From Hexactinellida sp. DTS-2022 (lineage: Eukaryota > Porifera > Hexactinellida): DNA of 64,000 nt. Every line of letters starts with the position of its first letter. Positions within the stretch are counted from its first letter, which is position 1. The DNA is taken from contig JAPNXP010000009.1 in the NCBI GenBank assembly GCA_028753945.1, positions 3,038,001 to 3,102,000 on the forward strand, given 5' to 3'. A program made the translations under genes and the position numbers. This document shows positions 56,983 through 64,000 of this stretch, piece by piece. The notes under the pieces are model-generated. The model did no database searches, was not told the origin of the DNA, and saw nothing but the letters and a program-made list of their open reading frames with translations.

Positions 56983-57837
56983 TCTGGTGATGACTATCTT
57001 GAGTTAGTCCCAGGATTGATCTCGATCCCACCAATGACGAGTAGAATGGCTATTATGCATGCAATAAGAGCCGAAATGATTGAAACAGATGAATCAGGTT
57101 GTCTGTTGTTGATTGAGGCTACAATGTAGTCCGATGCCACCACGCCACAATCCATTATAAATCATTTTCGGAGAACGACAGACTAACTAATTTATCAAAA
57201 AGAATTGTAGACGGTAACTAAAATTAAAGAAATAGAAGTAGAAGAATCTAGGAAAAGTGAATTATTCAAAAAGAAATAGTGAAAGGAATGTGTCAAGTTG
57301 GAATTCAAATTATATTCTGACTTGAAACTTGAATATACGGTCGAAACCGGTTTATTCCAACACAGGTTTTTTCTAATTAACTATTTAATTTAAACGTGTA
57401 AGAAATTCCAATTTTGTGTTATTTTGAATCTGTTTATTCTAACTATCGGATTTTTCTTACTTTATTTCCATGCAAAGAATTGGTTAGAAAAAACCGGTTT
57501 CGACTGTACTAAGAATAGCCTATATGATCAACAGCTAAATCTCTATAATTGGTAAATGGAACTCTTATGATAAATTACAGTTAAAGGGGATAAAGGTGTA
57601 CAGTTGTTTACTGAGTCTGATTCTACAACTTGAAATATGATTATTTAGTCCATTAATGCTTTCCAAGAAAAACAAATTATGAATAGAATTACTAGCGAAC
57701 CCTGTTTTTTGACGGGGGATCACAGTGTGGAACCATGGGGTAATAGGTCTAATTTTGACATAGCTAATAGCTAAATTAAATTCTACGCTCGATTCTACAA
57801 TGTTGAAAGATTAGAAAATGTTGTCATTTGCCTTGGT
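56983..57837. other. Spacer with one pogo-type MITE
   Basis: Apart from the MITE at 57338-57506, no gene or element is seen. The 75-residue frame at 56902-57129 runs out of the palindromic repeats and shows no motif. Confidence 0.35.
57338..57506. mobile_element. pogo/Tigger-type MITE, 169 bp
   Basis: Tips CGGTCGAAACCGGTTTATTC and the inverse ending AAACCGGTTTCGACTG, flanked by TA. The same family as 58176-58395. Confidence 0.75.
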
Positions 57838-58030
57838 CAGTGGCGGCGCCACTGGTGGGGCACAGCCTATTTATTGTGGAGCACACTTTTTTGAAAATAT
57901 CGTATCTTTGATAGTTGTCGTCAATTTCACGTCATTTTCACGTTCTGTTTGTCGCAAAGTACATTCATTATTTCCGATCATATGTTAATTCGACCATCTC
58001 CCATGTACCCATACACTGATGTCTCTAACA

Positions 58031-58167
58031 CATAGGCGTAGCACGCGGTCCGGCCATGGCCGGACCACTTTTCATTTATTCTACTATATTATATAGGAGG
58101 GTCCGGTTTTGGCCGGACCACTTTAACTGTTTAACCGGAGAGTTTTTAGATCCGTGCGACGCCCGTG
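58031..58167. mobile_element. hAT-like MITE nested in the hAT element
   Basis: Tips CATAGGCGTAGCACGCGG and the inverse ending CCGTGCGACGCCCGTG, with GGTCCGGCCATGGCCGGACC inside. The tip resembles that of 22051-22480. No clear target duplication. Confidence 0.5.
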
Positions 58168-58175
58168 TAATAGTA

Positions 58176-58395
58176 TAGTAGAAATAGTTGTTTTTGGACA
58201 AAAAGTAAACTAGTCGAAATAGGTTTTTTGGCCAATTTTTTCATGGAAGTAAAGTAAGAAATTTCAGTTTGTTGGAATAAACCGATTGTAAATAAAATAT
58301 AATTGAAATTTCTTACACATTTAGAATAAATAGTTAGTTACTAAAAACCGATTACGTAGTTAGAAATCCGGTGTTAGAAAAACCTGGTTCGACTG
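58176..58395. mobile_element. pogo/Tigger-type MITE nested in the hAT element
   Basis: Inverted relative of 57338-57506; ends AAACCTGGTTCGACTG before TA. The left tip is degenerate (AGTAGAAATAGTTG). Confidence 0.6.
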
Positions 58396-58439
58396 TATTA
58401 GAGTCAACAGACTACAAATCTACAATTCAATCCTCCGAG

Positions 58440-60200
58440 CTTTGTCCTTAAATTTCTCGATGAAGTCCTCCATGCTGAGTGCAGAGGCTATCTCCCTGTT
58501 GAGTGAAAGCCACCGAGGTCGCCAAGCATATCATCCTCCATAGTGGAACTTAGGTAGGTTTTGATAACCTTGAGGCAGCTGAAGGACCGCTCGTTTGTCG
58601 CGTAAGTACAGGAAAAGTTGCTGCGATTGTGAAAGCCTTGTACAACTGGCGATAAGCTTCACGATATGGTATCAGGAACTGCAACATGTCGAACAGATCC
58701 CAGTGGACCCGTTGTCCTGCAACATACCCACACCTTGCTCCTGAAGATGGATCTTCAAGACATCAATCTCAGCTCCGATTGAATTTTTGATACCATAGAA
58801 GTCAGCGAAGGTGACCAAAGCATATTTGTCCAAGAAGTTTCCACTGGATGGGAAGAGGTTCGACATGGACGTGAGGATGCTGTTAGACTCGTCGGAGAAG
58901 CGGTGGTTGAGTTCAGTTAGAACCTTTGCAACCAAAGGGTCAAAGAGTTTATCTTTGTAATCTTCCTTGGTCCACACTCCTTCATAATTATCTTCACGGC
59001 ACCTGAATCGATGACGCTGGATAGTATCTGGAATGTGAGGCGAGAAGTGAGCAAAAGCGCGCGACCACACGTTCTCGAAGAGCTCTGGTGACTTCAGCTC
59101 TTCCGTAAGTACCTGCACCATAACCACGGCTCGGGCAACGTCGATATCGGCCTTCTGTAAGAAGTCGCTCACCATGGAAGTATTGTATAGGTTTGCAAAA
59201 AGGGAAAGACACACGACGAAGTCCGTGTCCACAAAGTTTAAGATTGCCTCTAGCTCTGCTCCTTTCCTTCTTTTAATGCTCGTGTCCTCGAAAAAGAACT
59301 CCACAGTACAGAGGATGGCTTCGAGAGTCTCTAATACTGCTTCAGCTGCACGCCACTGACATGACCACCTTGTCTTACTTAGGCTCTTGAGTCTTGAGTT
59401 CCTTCATCTGTAAACTTTGCCCACGTTCGTTAGCATCATTACGATACAACTCCTTTTGCATTTCGAGGAACTTGTCATGTGGAACAGTAGATGAGAAAAA
59501 CTTGTGAAGAGTACGAAGGTGATCGAAGAGGGAGTAAGTTTTGTTGCTGAGGTCAGAAATAGAAATAACAACTAGATTCGACCTGTGGGCCCAACAATGG
59601 ATAAAAACACCCTTGGGGCAAATACTCTCTCTCATCCGCTGTTGCACGCCATAGCGGTGACCTGACATAGTTTTGGCCCCATCGTAGCATTGTGCCACAA
59701 CTCCTCCAGCCACTTCAATCTTCATTGTCGCGAGTACCTCCGTAAGCTTCTTTGTGATTGCGTCAGCGCTAAGTCCATCGGCCCGGAAAAAGTTGTAGAA
59801 TTTATCCCTGATGGTACCTCTGACACGTAACGAATGCACAAATATATCTGCTCGCGTTTTCCACTGTCCCTAGTCTCGTCGCACATCAAGGAGAAGAAGT
59901 GCACTTGGTTAATCTAAGCCTCTATAATATTGCGTATCATCTGGGCGAGGATGGATAGGATCTCGACTTGGATGTTATGGTGAGTGTATTTTGCATTCTT
60001 CGGACGGGAAGTAGGCGCTGTTCGATTACGGGATCGTGCGCTGCGACGACTTGCAGAATCTCGAGAAAATTCCCATGGTTTTGAGGACTGCAATTGTATC
60101 CAATGCTTGCAGGTTTACTCTCCTCGTCTACAAAATTCCCTCATGATGACCACGAAGCGCAATGTTCTGTACTGCACACACCAAGATCGTCTGGGCCACC
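58440..60200 (-). pseudogene. hAT transposase (ZMYM/DUF4371-like), decayed
   Basis: Read on the minus strand from about 60150: GNFLEILQVVAAHDPVIEQRL, then THHNIQVEILSILAQ, then VHFFSLMCDETRDSGKREQI with the first catalytic Asp in the usual DET motif. Next comes FYNFFRADGLSADAITKKL and AQCYDGAKTMSGHRYGVQQR with IHCWAHRSNL (59690-59580), the hAT signature. 58672-59304 gives the helical insertion domain. Near 58560-58600 are NERSFSCLKVIKTYLSSTM and LSLNREIASALSMEDF, the C-terminal dimerisation region. Stops near 59390 and 59920 and several frameshifts inactivate it. Its start lies within 150-200 bp of the divergent FLYWCH-RING gene. Confidence 0.82.
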
Positions 60201-60315
60201 TACTTCAGATAATGGTGGTTTGCTATTATATCCTGATTACCGATGAGATTCATAGTTTATAGTGCAAGCTTAATAGTATATATGATAGAATAAATCTTAA
60301 AGTCCTATCCCGATA

Positions 60316-61095
60316 ATGGCTAATTACGAAATTATTGAAGGTTGTCGAAAAGACTTGTTCATTTATGTCAATGGAGGATATACCTACAGAAAGGATAAAG
60401 TTGTTAAAGGTATCTGATATTTAAGATGCACTGAATTCAAGGTGGGTTGTCCTGGACGAGCGAAAATATCTTCGGACATGATTTCAATCACAAATGAACA
60501 CAAAAATCATGAAGAATCCGAAACAAATGTCGAAATTAGAAAGTTATTAACTAAAGTTAAACGAAAAGCTGAAAATTCGCAAGGATCGCTTCGTGAACTT
60601 TTCGATGAAGAGGCCAATGAGTCTGAAGTAGGTGGAAATATTAGCTTTGCACGAGTGGAGAATACTATGTATAAAAGAAGAAAATTAAACAGACCACAAA
60701 TTCCCTTGAATGCAGAAGACGCGATTTCTTTAATGCAAACTTGCAATGACGAATTCAAAATATATCATTCTTTTTCAATTAATGGACCATTGCAAGGTGA
60801 GATGGCGATTGGATTTATGAGTCCTAAATGGATATGTGCTCTACAGTCAGGCGGAGATGCAACACTATTGCAGGCTGAAAGTGAAGATTTTGAGATAGCT
60901 TTCAACGTAGGAGAACAGTCGAATGAAAGATTATGTCGAATATGTCTTCTCAATGAAGCAGACACTCTGATTATGCCATGTCGGCATGCACAAACTTGTA
61001 AAAGGTGTACTGAAATCATTATTATTTCAGAAGAGCTGAACAAGTGTCCCGTCTGTAGAGGACCAATTCAACAATTCCTTCAAATATTCCTTTGA
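60316..61095 (+). CDS. FLYWCH plus RING-finger protein, hAT cargo (one in-frame TGA)
   Basis: From ATG 60316 the frame gives 259 codons, interrupted only by TGA at codon 34 (60415-60417). Residues 15-66 form a FLYWCH zinc finger: FIYVNGGYTYRKDK, YLRC, GCPGRAKI and NEHKNH (Cys38, Cys45, His62, His65). A middle part of 140 residues is unassigned. Residues 206-250 are a C3HC4 RING finger: LCRIC, MPCRHAQTCKRC and KCPVCRGPI, of the IAP/MGRN type at the protein C-terminus. RING fingers recruit ubiquitin E2 enzymes. The gene is intronless, faces away from the transposase and lies inside the 4248-bp hAT element. An alternative start after the TGA (Met55) would lose part of the zinc finger. The TGA could be a recent mutation (TGG or CGA to TGA), so this may be a young pseudogene. 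Confidence 0.75.
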
Positions 61096-61384
61096 ATTGA
61101 TGATATTTGATTGACCTAAACTACTTTTAGGTTTCTGTTCTATGATTTTCTTTTTCCATTTCTAACCATCATCATTTTCCTTCCTATTTTCTTCCAGGTC
61201 TTCCCCTTTTTACTTATCATTTTCCTTTCTTTCAGTTTAATACTTTTTATTAAATACTCATTATTAGACTGAATAATTAGTATTGGGATAAATGAATTTA
61301 ATGGAATTGGGAACCCATGGAACTATTTTTAATTGAAATTATATATATACATGTACTACACATTCAATCTATATTCCAGTCTTG

Positions 61385-61752
61385 AATATACTTCGGCCCG
61401 TGACCTACGTTCGGCCTTATTCCGGATTTATAATTCGGCCTTATTCCAGTCTTGAATATATTTCGGCCTTATTCCGGATTTATAATTCGGCCTTATTCCA
61501 TTCTTGAATATACTTCGGCCTTATTCCGGATTTATAATTCGGCCTTATTCCAGTAATGAATATAATTCGGCCTTATTCCGGATTTATAATTCGGCCTTAT
61601 TCCAGTCTTGAATATAATTCGGCCTTAATCCGGATTTATAATTCGGCCTTATTCCAGTCTTGAATATAATTCGGCCTTATTCCGGATTTATAATTCGACC
61701 TTATTCCAGTCTCATATTCGGCCTAATTCCGGATTTACAATTCGGCCTTATT
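61385..61752. repeat. Minisatellite of alternating 24/28-bp TTCGGCCTTATTCC units
   Basis: TTCGGCCTTATTCCGGATTT and TTCGGCCTTATTCCAGTCTT alternate, making a dimer of about 52 bp repeated about seven times. It lies downstream of the RING gene, inside the hAT element. Confidence 0.9.
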
Positions 61753-61794
61753 CAGTCAACTCATTCAAAATATATAACTACACAAAATAAAATG

Positions 61795-62045
61795 TAGTGT
61801 GCTTCACTCTAACATTACTTTTAAACTTGTGCCCCACTTCAGGATGGGGCACACTAACATTAATTTTAAACTTGTGCCCCACCTAGGGTGTGGCACACTA
61901 ACTTTACTTTTAAACTTGTGCCCCACCTCGGGTGGAGCACAATAACATTACTTTTAAACTTGTGCCCCACATCAATTGGGGTACAATAACATTACTTTTA
62001 AACTTGTTTTCCACCTCAGGTGGGCACGAGGTGGGGCACACTCAA
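61795..62045. repeat. Subterminal tandem repeat with GTGCCCCAC hairpins
   Basis: About five units of roughly 57 bp share TTTTAAACTTGTGCCCCACC then a short gap, GGGGCACA and TAACATTA. Each unit can form a hairpin (GTGCCCCAC with GTGGGGCAC). The same GTGGGGCACA word lies 17 bp inside the left tip of the element, so these may be transposase binding sites. Confidence 0.75.
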
Positions 62046-62093
62046 ATTCAGGTGAGACATAGGTCCCACCCTCCCGCCGCCCCTGGCCTTGGC

Positions 62094-64000
62094 TAATAAT
62101 ATCATGCTTTCGCAATGTTCAAAGTTAAGCATAAAATTGGAAATTAAATTCCTGAAAAACCACAAATATCTATTGTTAGCGTACATTGCTCTATTTAATT
62201 ATGCTTGATTCTTTGGTAATTCAAAATATATATGCGTTTTAATACATTATTTGATATATTTTTACTGGTTTTCTAACCGAAATAACAATGTGTTTATTTG
62301 TTATGTATTTTTCTTTCTGGCTATTTTTACAATAACTTCCTGTATTGTGGCAAATATTCAACCTGCCGATTTTATAATGCATTCTGAATAGATTGCGTTT
62401 TTATATTGTCTATTTATCTAAGCTTCGATTTGGAATATTTCTACGCCCGCCCATAGGCGCCCAAATATATTTTCGAGCTAAAGTAAAAAGTTTGTCGAAA
62501 TTACGGACAGTTTTTCAATTTTTCCATTTGAGCATTCATCTTAATTCACTAATTTCCCTCATAATTGTTAACGAATAATGGTTTAAGATAATATTAATTG
62601 ATTTTGTTTGAATAATAATGATTGTATTCTTTACTAGCTGTTCAAATTTGACAATATGAGTGAATTTCTTTCTAATAATGACACATGTGATGCTTAATCA
62701 GCAAACGACAGAAATATCACTATAATTGTACAAACTTTAATTGAATTAGTTCGTAAATTGTCTAATAGCGACCCTGTACTGTTAAAAAATCGTTTAAAAG
62801 CTACAAGGTATATAAAGATCCTACAAACTGTGTACAAGACACATTATACAATAATTCACATACACAAAGCTATCAATATATGTCAATTCATACTATTTAG
62901 TTACTGAATTATTTTGTATTATCCTTCTAGGTGTATTACCATTGTTCTTGTTTCCATAAAATGTCAACTTAAGGTAAAGCAGTTATTGCAATCTCATTAA
63001 CTGGGGTGTAACCTCGAGGTAAACATTCGTATTATGGGTTATGAGTCATCATAGGTATGGCATTTTGGGACAATTTAGATTAAGTTTAATAGAAAATACT
63101 GATTCTGTGTAAATTTTTGGTAGAGCCATGGCTCTACCAAACCTACCAAAGCCTACGCACATGAAAGATGATCTATTTACTAATTAGTATAGTATAATAT
63201 GGAGTGATCAATATTTGATTATTATTGACCCATATTACAAATATTCAAAAATTAATATATTATGTTGTCATTTCACATATTTCTAGTTGAGTTAGAAAAT
63301 AACTAATAATATTTTTGGATTCCACGTAGTCAATTTCCTATCTGTACTAATGCAACTTTTATGCGTACCATTAAAGTAAATCTATTACCCCATTTTCGCC
63401 ATTTTGCCACACTGTGGAGATTGAGTTATAATATACGTACTTGATAAAGTAGCTTTAGATTGTGACTCGATTCTTATTATATAGTGGAGTTGCTTTATTA
63501 GCAACTCGGATTTTGTTGCATAAAATAGTTGCTAGTAGGAGAAGTTTCTAATAGGGGAATTTGGACATAATTTACGTAGTTATTCTTCATTCTCATTCTC
63601 TTAATTAATATTTTAAGTACGCACTAGAATTGATAGTGAAATACACATTATAATCCTTCTCAAGATATTTCTTAATCATACCTGGTTTCATAAGAGCACG
63701 CATTTTCCTTGAAAATAACGAATGTGCCAATGTACCGGGAAAGGTATATAACAGAGATACCATTTGGAAGTGAAAATTTGAAAATGAAAATACAAGTATA
63801 ATAATTCTTTAAAGTATTGAAATAATCAGAGATATCTATTTATTAAGAATGTTATACTTGGAAAAATTATCAGGTCACATGACCATTATAAATTTATCTT
63901 CCCATACGTATGGACGTGCTAATTTTTTAATGAATCATTTTAGTATTTGTGCGAGTATTCTAATTGTTGTTCGTAAAGTGAACTTTTTTGTTTATCTATT
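62094..64000. other. Gene-free right flank
   Basis: No gene is supported in the last 1.9 kb. A 26-bp perfect palindrome lies at 63116-63141. A pogo-type left end (AGTGGAGTTGCTTTATTAGC) begins near 63485 after TA and its right end is not in the window. The 61-residue frame at 62393-62578 has no motif. Confidence 0.35.
63116..63141. repeat. Perfect 26-bp palindrome
   Basis: TTTGGTAGAGCCA and its inverse meet without a spacer. It has a central CCATGG. It may be a hairpin or a dyad binding site; no context supports either. Confidence 0.7.

Larger units (their letters stand above)
57838..62085. mobile_element. hAT transposon, 4248 bp, carrying transposase and a FLYWCH-RING gene
   Basis: Tips CAGTGGCGGCGCCACTGG and the inverse ending CTCCCGCCGCCCCTG. 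The flanks GCCTTGGT (57830-57837) and GCCTTGGC (62086-62093) match at 7 of 8. Inside are a decayed hAT transposase on the minus strand, a FLYWCH-RING gene on the plus strand, a 26/52-bp minisatellite, subterminal repeats of GTGCCCCAC, and two small nested MITEs near the left end. GTGGGGCACAG also stands right inside the left tip. This is the only element in the window with matched ends, transposase and a second gene. Confidence 0.85.

Noticed and set aside
61385-61752. CRISPR-like array near the hAT right end
   Set aside because: Spacers are themselves repeated variants of the same unit; a minisatellite.

Overview
The window looks like nuclear DNA of an invertebrate animal. It is AT-rich, has short phase-consistent introns with GT/AG borders, carries two exons of an MRG15/MORF4L-type chromatin gene, and is packed with animal-type transposons. 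I cannot name the species. No tRNA, rRNA, operon or CRISPR array is visible. All homology calls were made by eye.

Host genes. (1) 374-1335 (+) is the 3' end of a five-exon gene whose splice phases all agree. Its product resembles the C-terminal half of a ubiquitin/SUMO-specific cysteine protease. (2) 19737-20211 and 28463-28701 (+) are two in-phase exons of an MRG15-like gene: a chromodomain with a complete aromatic cage, then the start of the MRG domain. The 8.25-kb intron between them is full of nested transposons, and later exons were not found.

Mobile elements fill most of the rest. From left to right: a Ty3-like integrase fossil (2.6-4.1 kb); a complete-looking hammerhead ribozyme (6870-6921) beside a hAT MITE; a 5.2-kb long-TIR element (about 7.55-12.84 kb) with an Academ-like protein (transposase core, XPG/PIN-like nuclease motif, CXC tail); two inverted Merlin (IS1595-type) copies (13.8-18.0 kb); many hAT MITEs with target duplications and pogo/Tigger-type MITEs (20-28 kb); a mariner (29.08-30.23 kb); a hAT transposase fossil (30.9-32.1 kb); foldback elements and long hairpins (32.5-37.2 kb); a 9-bp-TSD MITE and a TTAA element (38.5-41.1 kb); a broken Ty3/gypsy LTR element (41.6-47.6 kb) that contains a second Academ-like element; three THAP/P-element-like transposase copies in direct order (48.9-56.0 kb); and a 4.25-kb hAT element (57838-62085).

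The most unusual items are four. First, the 4.25-kb hAT element holds its own decayed transposase and, divergently, a FLYWCH plus RING-finger gene as apparent cargo, with subterminal tandem repeats. Second, two independent long-TIR elements carry the same XPG-like/CXC protein, which ties that protein to a mobile element family. Third, a 52-nt sequence fits every base of the hammerhead core. Fourth, several young foldback or MITE insertions have clear target-site duplications. Most transposase genes here are broken; the FLYWCH-RING frame has a single in-frame TGA.
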